Of a stretch of DNA of 64,000 bases, positions 53,640 through 61,379 are shown piece by piece; the first letter of the stretch is position 1, and each line of letters begins with the position of its first letter. The notes beneath the pieces were generated by a model. The model was not told the DNA's origin and searched no databases. It worked only from the letters and a program-made list of their open reading frames with translations. The DNA comes from CAYXSX01 sp964467925 (lineage in GTDB: Bacteria > Pseudomonadota > Alphaproteobacteria > Micavibrionales > Micavibrionaceae), in the NCBI GenBank assembly GCA_964467925.1, contig CAYXSX010000006.1, positions 47,568-111,567 of the forward strand, read 5' to 3'. Position numbers and translations under genes: made by a program.

Positions 53640-55268
53640 ATGACACGATTTATATTTATTACAGGCGGCGTTGTTTCCTCATTAGGAAAAGGCCTCGGCT
53701 CCGCTGCGCTTGGCGCGTTGTTACAGGCCAGAGGCTACCGCGTTCGCCTGTGTAAGCTTGATCCTTATCTGAATGTCGACCCCGGTACGATGAGTCCGTT
53801 CCAGCACGGAGAGGTGTATGTGACCGAAGACGGCGCAGAGACCGATCTGGACCTCGGCCACTATGAGCGTTTTACGGGCGTGCCCGCCAAGGCGACCGAT
53901 AACACCACCACGGGCCGCATTTACACCGAAGTGCTTTCCCGCGAGCGCCGTGGCGATTATCTGGGCGCGACCATTCAGGTTATTCCCCACATTACCGACG
54001 AAATTAAAGATTTCATCCGCGAAAAAGACGGCACAGCCGATTTCGTATTATGCGAGATTGGCGGGACGGTCGGTGATATAGAAAGCCTTCCCTTCCTCGA
54101 AGCTATCCGCCAGTTCGGCAACGAAGTAGGGCGCGAGCGCGCGATTTACATTCATGTCACTTTGCTGCCCTATATCCCGGCTGCGGGCGAGCTAAAAACC
54201 AAACCGACCCAGCATTCGGTCAAAGAACTTATGAGCCACGGTATCCGCCCGCAAATCCTGCTTTGCCGCGCCGACCGCCCTATTGATGATGACGAACGCC
54301 GCAAGATCGCGCTGTTCTGTAATATCGACGAAAAAAAGGTCATCCCCGCGCTTGACGTGAAATCCATCTACGAAGTGCCGCTGACCTATCATGCCGAAGG
54401 GCTGGATTCCCAAGTCATGGATAGTTTCGGCATCAAGGACGTGCCCAGTCTCGATCTCTCCATCTGGGAAAATATCGTTAAGCGTATCAAGGAACCGGAG
54501 GGACAGGTCAGAATTGCGATTGTCGGTAAATACACCAATCTGACCGACAGCTATAAATCCCTGAACGAGGCGTTGATCCATGGCGGGATAGCGAATAACG
54601 TACAGGTTGAACTCAAATTTATAGAATCAGAAATTTTCGAAAAAGAAGACCCCGCACCGTATCTTGAAAACATTCACGGCATCCTTGTTCCCGGCGGTTT
54701 CGGTGAACGCGGCGCGGAAGGCAAGATCAGAGCCGTTCAATATGCGCGGGAAAAGAAAATCCCGTATTTCGGAATATGTTTCGGCCTGCAAATGGCCGTG
54801 TTGGAAACGGCGCGCAATCTTTGCGGCATCAAGAACGCGACTTCTACTGAATTTACGTCCGAAGGGGAGCATCTCATCGGCCTTATGACCGAATGGACCA
54901 AGGGCAATGAAAAGCAAAAACGCGGCAAAGACACGGACCTTGGCGGCACAATGCGTCTTGGCGCTTATCCGGCCAGCCTGAAAAAGGGATCGAAAATCGC
55001 CGAAATATACGGCTCCACCGACATCAGCGAGCGTCACCGTCACCGTTACGAGGTCAATATCAACTTCAAGGATCAGTTAGAAGCAAAAGGGCTTAAATTC
55101 TCCGGCATGTCGCCCGATGGCATGCTGCCTGAGATTTGCGAATTCGAGGGTCATCCGTGGTTCATCGGGGTTCAATATCACCCCGAGCTCAAATCCAAAC
55201 CCTTCGAACCCCACCCGCTTTTCGTCAGCTTCATCGATGCTGCCGTGAAACAGAGCCGGTTGGTTTAG
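53640..55268 (+). CDS. pyrG: CTP synthase
   Basis: Makes CTP from UTP with glutamine or ammonia. 542 residues. The synthetase half starts FITGGVVSSLGKGLGSAALG; the glutaminase half has YFGICFGLQMAVLE near 378 and the His-Glu pair in VQYHPELKSKPFEPHPLFVS near 517. Normal length. It is followed by a palindromic arm and the AT-rich orphan gene. Confidence 0.97.
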   Translation: MTRFIFITGGVVSSLGKGLGSAALGALLQARGYRVRLCKLDPYLNVDPGTMSPFQHGEVYVTEDGAETDLDLGHYERFTGVPAKATDNTTTGRIYTEVLSRERRGDYLGATIQVIPHITDEIKDFIREKDGTADFVLCEIGGTVGDIESLPFLEAIRQFGNEVGRERAIYIHVTLLPYIPAAGELKTKPTQHSVKELMSHGIRPQILLCRADRPIDDDERRKIALFCNIDEKKVIPALDVKSIYEVPLTYHAEGLDSQVMDSFGIKDVPSLDLSIWENIVKRIKEPEGQVRIAIVGKYTNLTDSYKSLNEALIHGGIANNVQVELKFIESEIFEKEDPAPYLENIHGILVPGGFGERGAEGKIRAVQYAREKKIPYFGICFGLQMAVLETARNLCGIKNATSTEFTSEGEHLIGLMTEWTKGNEKQKRGKDTDLGGTMRLGAYPASLKKGSKIAEIYGSTDISERHRHRYEVNINFKDQLEAKGLKFSGMSPDGMLPEICEFEGHPWFIGVQYHPELKSKPFEPHPLFVSFIDAAVKQSRLV

Positions 55269-55275
55269 TCAATTT

Positions 55276-55304
55276 GTCATTGCGAGCGTAGCGAAGCAAT
55301 CTAG
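55276..55304. repeat. Left arm of a palindromic element flanking an AT-rich gene
   Basis: The arm GTCATTGCGAGCGTAGCGAA continues to CTAG at 55304. Its inverse partner is at 55899-55932. In intact copies of this family (for example 23804-23899) the arms are about 40 bp apart; here they are about 600 bp apart with one gene between. Confidence 0.8.
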
Positions 55305-55326
55305 TTTCACAAGCGAGGCATGTTTT

Positions 55327-55881
55327 GTGTATATAAAATGCGAAGACCGTTTTGCAGACCAAGATTTTTACTTTTTAAGTAGATTTTTATGCCTACTAGA
55401 TACTGAACTTATTCAAGTTACTAAAAATATTAAAAACTCCAAAGACCCTGATGCGGATGGCCTCTGCCTATATGCAGAGTATCTTATTGGTTTAGGTTTT
55501 ATGGGAATGCAAAACTATATAGCCGCCACATATCCACAAGCTGGAATGAATAAAAAGAAAGCCTTAAAGATTGAGCCTAATTTCACAGAAGATGCTACTT
55601 TTGTTGAAATTATAAATGCAGGAGCAAATTATCATAAACATCAGGAAGAATGGGGCACCATAAATGTTATTGAAAAGAATTTAATCAAACTAAATAAAGC
55701 GCAAGTTCAAACAATTGAGACAATACAGAAAGTAACCCCTTGGGATGATTATACGCTTTCTAATTTGCTAGCAGCATTAATAAACAATACTAATTCATCA
55801 GAAAAAATTGAATTGTCGCAATTGCTTCCTGAAATTATAGAATGGCGCAACAATATTGATTGTTTAAGTTCAGGACACTGA
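55327..55881 (+). CDS. AT-rich orphan protein of unknown function
   Basis: Not recognised. 184 residues from a GTG start with GAGG 8 nt upstream. Base composition is about one third G+C by eye, against clearly GC-richer neighbours, and codon use favours A/T endings (AAA, ATT, AAT). The sequence looks soluble and mostly helical, with Leu/Ile/Lys/Asn-rich stretches (ETIQKVTPWDDYTLSNLLAA) and no signal peptide or membrane helix. It interrupts the conserved pyrG-kdsA order and lies exactly between the two inverted arms of a palindromic element, so it was probably acquired. An immunity-type or domesticated cargo role is only a guess. Confidence 0.6.
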   Translation: MYIKCEDRFADQDFYFLSRFLCLLDTELIQVTKNIKNSKDPDADGLCLYAEYLIGLGFMGMQNYIAATYPQAGMNKKKALKIEPNFTEDATFVEIINAGANYHKHQEEWGTINVIEKNLIKLNKAQVQTIETIQKVTPWDDYTLSNLLAALINNTNSSEKIELSQLLPEIIEWRNNIDCLSSGH

Positions 55882-55898
55882 TAGCAATGTAAACTTTT

Positions 55899-55932
55899 AG
55901 ATTGCTTCGTCATTCCATTCCTCGCAATGACG
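55899..55932. repeat. Right arm of the palindromic element flanking the AT-rich gene
   Basis: AGATTGCTTCGTCATTCCAT through CCTCGCAATGACG is the inverse of the left arm at 55276-55304, with a small loop difference. It is followed by CTTGGCGTCTTAGTGTCTTG (55949-55968), which resembles the outer arm seen upstream of rpsB. Confidence 0.8.
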
Positions 55933-55982
55933 TCTATGGAAAAATCCTTGGCGTCTTAGTGTCTTGGTGGTACAAACCTCCC

Positions 55983-56831
55983 ATGAAAACGATTACCGTC
56001 CAAGATATTAAAATCGCCAATGACAAGCCATTCGTATTGTTTGGCGGTTTAAACGTTCTGGAGGATGAGGCGATTACTCTTAAGGCCGCCGAGGTTTATA
56101 AAACCGTCACCGACAGGCTCGGCATTCCCTTTATATTCAAGGCCAGTTTCGACAAAGCAAACCGTTCTTCCATCCATTCTTTCCGCGGCGTGGGCATGGA
56201 GGAGGGGCTTCGTATCTTCCAAAAGGTGAAGGCCGAGTTTGATAACGTGCCTGTTATTACCGATGTACACGAAATCGAGCAATGCGCCCCCGTTGCCGAA
56301 GTGGTTGATGTTTTGCAAATCCCTGCCTTTCTTGCGCGCCAGACCGATCTTGTGAAGGCAATGGCTGAAACGGGCGCGATCATCAACATCAAGAAGCCGC
56401 AATATATGTCGCCTTATCAGATCGGAAATATTGTCGATAAATTCGCCGAATCCGGCAATGAAAAAACCATTATTTGCGAGCGCGGCCATGCCATGGGCTA
56501 TGACAATCTCGTGGTTGACCCTATGGCCTTTGGTGTGATGAAGGAAATGACGGGCGGCACGCCCATTATTTGCGATACGGTTCATGCCTCTCAAATGCGC
56601 CTGCCGGGCAGTGAAGCCTCCGGTGGCCGCCGCGCCCTTGTGCCTGACCTCACACGCGCCGTTATGGCGATTGGGCTTGCCGGGTTGTTTATTGAGGCTT
56701 ATGAAGACCCGGATAAAGCCAAATGCGATGGGCCGTCTGCGTTGCCCTATAACAAGCTGGAAGACTTTTTGAAACAAGCCAAAGACATTGACGATCTTGT
56801 GAAATCTATGGATCTGGTAAAAATACAATAG
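55983..56831 (+). CDS. kdsA: 3-deoxy-8-phosphooctulonate synthase
   Basis: Makes KDO 8-phosphate for the LPS core. The ATG at 55983 gives 282 residues beginning MKTITVQDIKIANDKPFVLF; the open frame upstream is read from the palindromic arm and is discounted. Motifs are FKASFDKANRSSIHSFRG near 57, IKKPQYMSPYQIGNIVDKF near 137 and GTPIICDTVHASQMRLPG near 187. eno follows after 10 bp. Confidence 0.96.
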   Translation: MKTITVQDIKIANDKPFVLFGGLNVLEDEAITLKAAEVYKTVTDRLGIPFIFKASFDKANRSSIHSFRGVGMEEGLRIFQKVKAEFDNVPVITDVHEIEQCAPVAEVVDVLQIPAFLARQTDLVKAMAETGAIINIKKPQYMSPYQIGNIVDKFAESGNEKTIICERGHAMGYDNLVVDPMAFGVMKEMTGGTPIICDTVHASQMRLPGSEASGGRRALVPDLTRAVMAIGLAGLFIEAYEDPDKAKCDGPSALPYNKLEDFLKQAKDIDDLVKSMDLVKIQ

Positions 56832-56841
56832 GAGAAAAAAT

Positions 56842-58161
56842 ATGAGCGCCATTATCGACATTCATGCCCGCCAAATTCTGGATAGCCGCGGCAATCCCAC
56901 GGTAGAAGTGGAAGTAACACTGGAGAGCGGGGCCATGGGCCGCGCTGCCGTTCCTTCGGGTGCTTCTACAGGTGCCTATGAAGCGGTCGAACTGCGTGAT
57001 GGCGATAAAAGCGTTTACCTTGGCAAAGGCGTAACGCAGGCCGTGAATTTCGTTAATACCGAAATTTTTGAGGCGCTTATCGGTCTCGACAGTGAAGAGC
57101 AACTTTACCTGGATCAAGCCATGATCGAACTGGACGGCACGGAAAACAAGGGCCGTCTTGGTGCGAATGCCATCCTTGGCGTTTCTTTGGCGATTGCAAA
57201 AGCTTGCGCCGATGAAATCGGCATGCCGCTTTACCGTTATATCGGCGGTTCTTTCGCACATTTGTTGCCCACGCCGATGATGAACATTATCAATGGCGGC
57301 GCACATGCCGATAATCCGGTTGATATCCAAGAATTCATGATCATGCCAGTCAGCGCGCCCACATTCGCCGAAGCGCTTCGCGCCGGAGCTGAAGTGTTCC
57401 ATGCGCTGAAAAAGGAGCTTTCCAAAGCCGGACACAATACCAATGTCGGCGATGAGGGTGGTTTTGCTCCGGCTGTAAAATCCTCGGAAGAAGCGCTCGA
57501 CTTCATCATGAAGTCCATCGCGGCGACCGGCTATAAACCGGGCGAAGACATTGTAATCGCGCTCGATGCCGCCTCTACCGAATTTTACAAGAACGGCAAA
57601 TATCATCTGGAGGGCGAGGGCAAAATCCTGAGTTCTGCCGAGATGATCGAATATTACAAAGACCTCTGTGATCGTTACCCCATCGTCTCCATCGAGGACG
57701 GGCTTGGCGAAGACGACTGGGAAGGCTGGAGTGCCCTAACCGCCGCTATCGGCGATAAGGTCCAGCTTGTGGGTGACGACCTTTACGTGACTAACGCCAA
57801 ACGCTTGGCCCGCGGTATCGCGGAAAAGGCGGGCAACGCTGTGCTCGTGAAGGTGAACCAGATCGGCTCGCTCTCCGAAACATTGGAAACGATTGAAATG
57901 GCGAAAAAGGCCGGTTTCGGCATTATTCTTTCCCACCGCTCCGGCGAGACGGAAGACGCTACAATCGCCGATCTGGCCGTGGCCACCAATGCCGGACAGA
58001 TCAAGACAGGTAGTCTTTCCCGCTCCGACCGTATCGCAAAATACAATCAGCTCCTTCGTATAGAGGAAGAGCTCGGTCCGCAGGCTAAATACAGCGGGGC
58101 TTCTTTCCTGTGCGCTCCTTTGGTCGCCCCGAAAGCTGCTAAAAAGAAAAACGCTGCATAA
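56842..58161 (+). CDS. eno: Enolase
   Basis: Converts 2-phosphoglycerate to phosphoenolpyruvate. 439 residues. It shows the N-terminal IHARQILDSRGNPTVEVEV, GDEGGFAPAVKSSEEALDFI near 204, a metal Asp in ALDAAST near 242, SIEDGLGEDDWEGW near 287, VGDDLYVTNAKRLARGI near 310, and SHRSGETEDATIADLAVATN near 366. Gly/Ala/Lys-rich end. An AGGAGA site precedes the ATG. Ends the kdsA-eno unit; a 199-bp regulatory-looking spacer follows. Confidence 0.97.
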   Translation: MSAIIDIHARQILDSRGNPTVEVEVTLESGAMGRAAVPSGASTGAYEAVELRDGDKSVYLGKGVTQAVNFVNTEIFEALIGLDSEEQLYLDQAMIELDGTENKGRLGANAILGVSLAIAKACADEIGMPLYRYIGGSFAHLLPTPMMNIINGGAHADNPVDIQEFMIMPVSAPTFAEALRAGAEVFHALKKELSKAGHNTNVGDEGGFAPAVKSSEEALDFIMKSIAATGYKPGEDIVIALDAASTEFYKNGKYHLEGEGKILSSAEMIEYYKDLCDRYPIVSIEDGLGEDDWEGWSALTAAIGDKVQLVGDDLYVTNAKRLARGIAEKAGNAVLVKVNQIGSLSETLETIEMAKKAGFGIILSHRSGETEDATIADLAVATNAGQIKTGSLSRSDRIAKYNQLLRIEEELGPQAKYSGASFLCAPLVAPKAAKKKNAA

Positions 58162-58201
58162 AGACGCATATTTTTGGACGCTTTCGAAATCGGAAAAAGG
58201 T

Positions 58202-58329
58202 GAGTCGTTAGAATCACTTAGCCGGTTTCGTTCTTTTTATGTTCTTGTTTAAGCTATTGAATCTATTGATTTTTTTACTTGCACGCCCGAATCAGATGTG
58301 ATTCGATAGAGGTGTCAATGATCATTGAC
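58202..58329. promoter_or_regulatory. GANTC cluster and palindromes upstream of ftsB
   Basis: Five GANTC sites lie within 103 bp: 58202-58206, 58211-58215, 58259-58263, 58289-58293 and 58300-58304. The last two form the inverted repeat CGAATCAGATGTGATTCG (58288-58305). Just downstream is a perfect 16-bp palindrome GTCAATGATCATTGAC (58314-58329). GANTC is the CcrM methylation target in alphaproteobacteria, and GcrA acts at such promoters of division genes. The link to ftsB here is inference. Confidence 0.5.
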
Positions 58330-58360
58330 GTGACATCAAATCGAAAAGGGCAGTTCCCGT

Positions 58361-58684
58361 ATGAAACATCTCTACCAACACAGATTTCTCATTCGTCGCA
58401 ACCTGATTGCCCTGATTGGTATTTGCCTTTGCGTTTACTTTTCCTATCATGCGATTCAGGGTGAGCGTAGCTATTTATCCCTATTGTCGCTAAATTCGAC
58501 AATTGAAAAAACAGAAGTCGAATATCAGGCGTTAAAAGAGCAAAGACAGGCGCTTGAAAAGAAGGTTGTCATGCTTCGCCCTGCCAGCATCAACCGTGAT
58601 CTTCTGGAAGAAAGGGTGAGAGCCGTTTTGGGCTACCGCCACGGTGATGAACTTGTGATTGTCGAAAGCTCCAGCGCGACATAA
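58361..58684 (+). CDS. ftsB: FtsB/DivIC family septum formation protein
   Basis: 107-residue bitopic division protein. It has a short basic start (MKHLYQHRFLIRRN), one helix (LIALIGICLCVYFSYHAI), then a Leu/Glu/Lys coiled coil (IEKTEVEYQALKEQRQALEK) and a C-terminal piece with RDLLEERVRAVLGYRHGDEL. The family bridges FtsL and FtsQ in the divisome. Its position between eno and pdhA is standard for alphaproteobacteria. Confidence 0.88.
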   Translation: MKHLYQHRFLIRRNLIALIGICLCVYFSYHAIQGERSYLSLLSLNSTIEKTEVEYQALKEQRQALEKKVVMLRPASINRDLLEERVRAVLGYRHGDELVIVESSSAT

Positions 58685-58835
58685 TCTTTCATTTTAGCGT
58701 AATTTTACGTTAAAAATTTATATTTCCCTATATATTTCAGTGTGTTGCATCGCAGCAAAAAACGGTTTTTACTAGATCAGCCCCATAAAATCGTGTAGCA
58801 ATTTTAGGTTTCCAAAAAGAGCAGGAGCAAGGACT

Positions 58836-59909
58836 TTGGCTAAATCTAAAACTGAATCCGCAAAAGCAAAAACAAAAAGCGGCGGGACGGAAAAAACGGC
58901 CCCCAAACTGAAATCGGTATCCAACTCTAACCCGGTGCCCGACGTGGAGGAGCTAAAAAAACTCTACCGCGATATGTTGCTCATCCGCCGGTTTGAGGAA
59001 AAAGCGGGCCAGCTTTACGGCATGGGCCTCATTGGCGGGTTCTGTCACCTTTATATCGGTCAGGAAGCCGTTGTGACCGGTATTAGCTCCGTACAAGAAA
59101 AGAAAGACACCGTCGTTACGTCCTACCGCGACCACGCCCATATGCTGGCGTGCGGTATGGATCCCAAAGGCATTATGGCTGAGCTTACCGGGCGCGAAGG
59201 CGGATATTCCCGTGGTAAGGGCGGTTCCATGCACATGTTCAGCCGCGATGAAAACTTCTTCGGTGGCCACGGTATCGTGGGGGCCTCTACCTCTATCGGT
59301 ACAGGACTTGGTTTTTCGCACAAATATAAAGAAGATGGCGGTGTCGCGATTGCCTATATGGGCGATGGCGCCTCCAATCAGGGGCAGGTTGCGGAATGTT
59401 ACAACATGGCCGCGCTTTGGGATTTACCCGTTCTTTTCGTGATCGAAAACAACCAGTACGGCATGGGCACGAGCGTTTCCCGATCTTCCGCAGGTCAGCT
59501 CTACAAACGCGGCGAGGGCTATGGCATCCCGGGTGAGCAGGTTGACGGTATGGACGTGTTCGCTGTCCAAGCCGCAGCGCGCCAAGCTCTCGATTACGTG
59601 CGCTCCGGCGGCGGCCCTTATATTCTGGAAGTCATGACCTATCGTTACCGCGGTCACTCCATGTCCGATCCTGCGAAATACCGCACCAAAGAAGAAGTAA
59701 GCGCCATGAAAGACGATCGTGATCCTATCACGCAAGTCAAAGACATGCTTCAGGATGCAGGTGTTGCCGAACAAGACATCAAATCTATCGACAAAGAAAT
59801 CAAAGAAATCGTGGCCGAGGCCGCCGATTTCTCCCAAGAAAGCCCCGAACCTCATCCTGACGAGCTTTGGACGGATATTTTGATTTCAGATGATCAGATG
59901 AGCGGATAA
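58836..59909 (+). CDS. pdhA: Pyruvate dehydrogenase E1 component, alpha subunit
   Basis: Thiamine-dependent decarboxylating subunit of the pyruvate dehydrogenase complex. 357 residues from a TTG start with AGGAG 8 nt ahead. A Lys/Ala/Thr-rich leader of about 35 residues precedes the fold (LYRDMLLIRRFEEKAGQLYG). The thiamine motif is MGDGASNQGQVAECYNMAAL near 174-193; phosphoacceptor-region-like YRYRGHSMSDPAKYRTKEEV is near 269. The last seven residues SDDQMSG and the stop codon come from a palindromic GATGATC element. Confidence 0.95.
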   Translation: MAKSKTESAKAKTKSGGTEKTAPKLKSVSNSNPVPDVEELKKLYRDMLLIRRFEEKAGQLYGMGLIGGFCHLYIGQEAVVTGISSVQEKKDTVVTSYRDHAHMLACGMDPKGIMAELTGREGGYSRGKGGSMHMFSRDENFFGGHGIVGASTSIGTGLGFSHKYKEDGGVAIAYMGDGASNQGQVAECYNMAALWDLPVLFVIENNQYGMGTSVSRSSAGQLYKRGEGYGIPGEQVDGMDVFAVQAAARQALDYVRSGGGPYILEVMTYRYRGHSMSDPAKYRTKEEVSAMKDDRDPITQVKDMLQDAGVAEQDIKSIDKEIKEIVAEAADFSQESPEPHPDELWTDILISDDQMSG

Positions 59910-59977
59910 TCAGATGATCCAAAAGCCAATACATAGAAAAAATCCGATGATCCGATCATCTGTTGATCTGATCATCC
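59886..59977. repeat. GATGATC/GATCATC palindromic element, copy C (end of pdhA)
   Basis: Left units TCAGATGATCAGATGAGCGG and right units GATCATCTGTTGATCTGATC pair across a short middle. The left part is translated as the end of pdhA and supplies its TAA; the rest is the pdhA-pdhB spacer. Confidence 0.85.
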
Positions 59978-59999
59978 GTGACGAACGAAGCGAGGAACT

Positions 60000-61379
60000 A
60001 TGCCAACTCAAGTATTAATGCCCGCACTATCGCCCACAATGACCGAAGGCAATCTCGCCAAATGGCTCAAATCTGAAGGTGACAAAGTCGAAGCCGGCGA
60101 TGTCATCGCCGAGATCGAAACTGACAAAGCCACAATGGAAGTTGAGGCCGTTGACGAAGGAATCCTTGGCAAAATTCTTATTACCGAGGGCACAGAAGCC
60201 GTGGCCGTGAATACACCTATTGCAATCCTCATCGGGGATGAGGAAGATGATCAGAAAAAAGAAGTGAGGAATGTTCCGGAAAAATCCGATCATCCGATCA
60301 TCCGCTCATCTGATCACCGGAATAACCGCGATATTCTCTACGCGCAAGGACAGGTGATTGAGCCACCGCCGTTTGATGAGGCCGCATTCACAGAAACCAA
60401 AACCATGACGGTGCGCGAAGCTTTACGTGATGCGATGGCCGAAGAAATGCGCCGTGATGAAACGGTTTATCTGATGGGTGAAGAAGTGGCGCAATATCAG
60501 GGCGCTTATAAAGTTTCCCAAGGCCTCTTGGATGAATTTGGCGCGAAACGCGTGATTGATACGCCTATCACCGAACACGGCTTTGCCGGACTTGCCGTGG
60601 GTTCGGCTATGAACGGTCTCAAGCCGATTGTCGAGTTCATGACATGGAACTTCGGGATGCAAGCGATTGACCATATCATCAACTCGGCCGGTAAGACGCT
60701 TTACATGGCGGGCGGGCAACTTGGTTGTTCCATGGTATTCCGCGGCCCTAACGGTGCGGCGTCCCGCGTGGCGGCTCAGCACTCCCAATGTTACGCCTCT
60801 TGGTATGCTCATGTTCCGGGTCTTAAGGTTGTGTCCCCCTGGAGCGGTGCTGACGCCAAAGGTTTGATGAAAGCCGCTATCCGCGATCCAAACCCTGTTG
60901 TCTTCCTTGAAAACGAACTTCTCTACGGGCAGGCTTTCGACGTCCCTACGGATGAAGAATTTATCATTCCTTTAGGCCGCGCCAAGATCGAACGCGAAGG
61001 TTCTGATGTTACAATAGTTGCTTTCTCTATTATGGTTGGCAAAGCGCTTGAGGCTGCTGCCAAATTGGCAGAGCAGGGGATTGATGCCGAAGTCATTAAC
61101 CTGCGCACCATTCGTCCGCTTGACCGTCATACAATTTTAGAGAGCGTTAAAAAGACAAACCGTATTGTCACTTGTGAAGAAGGCTGGCCGTTTGCAGGCA
61201 TCGGCGCAGAAATCGCTGCGCTGATTGGCGAGCATGCGTTTGATTATCTGGATGCGCCTTTGGCGCGCGTGCATGCGGCTGATGTGCCGCTGCCATACGC
61301 GTCAAATCTGGAAAAGCTTGCCCTCCCGCAAGTTGATGAAATTGTCCATGCCGCAAGGAAGGTTTGCTATGCCGATTAA
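60000..61379 (+). CDS. pdhB: Pyruvate dehydrogenase E1 component, beta subunit with lipoyl domain
   Basis: 459 residues. Residues 1-80 are a lipoyl domain with the modified Lys in EIETDKATMEVEA near 43, as known for alphaproteobacterial PdhB. A linker (about 81-125) follows, part of which (83-106) is encoded by a palindromic element and reads SDHPIIRSSDH. The E1 beta fold starts near 130 (MTVREALRDAMAEEMRRDET) with VIDTPITEHGFAGLAVGSAM near 186 and LENELLYGQAFDVP near 302. A GAGGA site lies 3 nt before the ATG. It overlaps pdhC by 11 bp. Confidence 0.95.
   Translation: MPTQVLMPALSPTMTEGNLAKWLKSEGDKVEAGDVIAEIETDKATMEVEAVDEGILGKILITEGTEAVAVNTPIAILIGDEEDDQKKEVRNVPEKSDHPIIRSSDHRNNRDILYAQGQVIEPPPFDEAAFTETKTMTVREALRDAMAEEMRRDETVYLMGEEVAQYQGAYKVSQGLLDEFGAKRVIDTPITEHGFAGLAVGSAMNGLKPIVEFMTWNFGMQAIDHIINSAGKTLYMAGGQLGCSMVFRGPNGAASRVAAQHSQCYASWYAHVPGLKVVSPWSGADAKGLMKAAIRDPNPVVFLENELLYGQAFDVPTDEEFIIPLGRAKIEREGSDVTIVAFSIMVGKALEAAAKLAEQGIDAEVINLRTIRPLDRHTILESVKKTNRIVTCEEGWPFAGIGAEIAALIGEHAFDYLDAPLARVHAADVPLPYASNLEKLALPQVDEIVHAARKVCYAD
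60246..60318. repeat. GATGATC/GATCATC palindromic element, copy D (inside pdhB)
   Basis: GATGATCAG (60246-60254) on the left and ATCCGATCATCCGATCATCC onward to GATCACC (60284-60318) on the right. It is in frame in the linker between the lipoyl and E1 beta domains. The right arm encodes SDHPIIRSSDH. Confidence 0.8.

Noticed and set aside
55902..55982. Upstream extension of kdsA
   Set aside because: The extra 27 residues come from the right palindromic arm and are not found in KdsA; MKTITVQDIK at 55983 is the usual start.
58690..58725. Hairpin-like stretch after ftsB as a terminator
   Set aside because: The loop is too tight and the following bases are mixed A and T, so it is not convincing.
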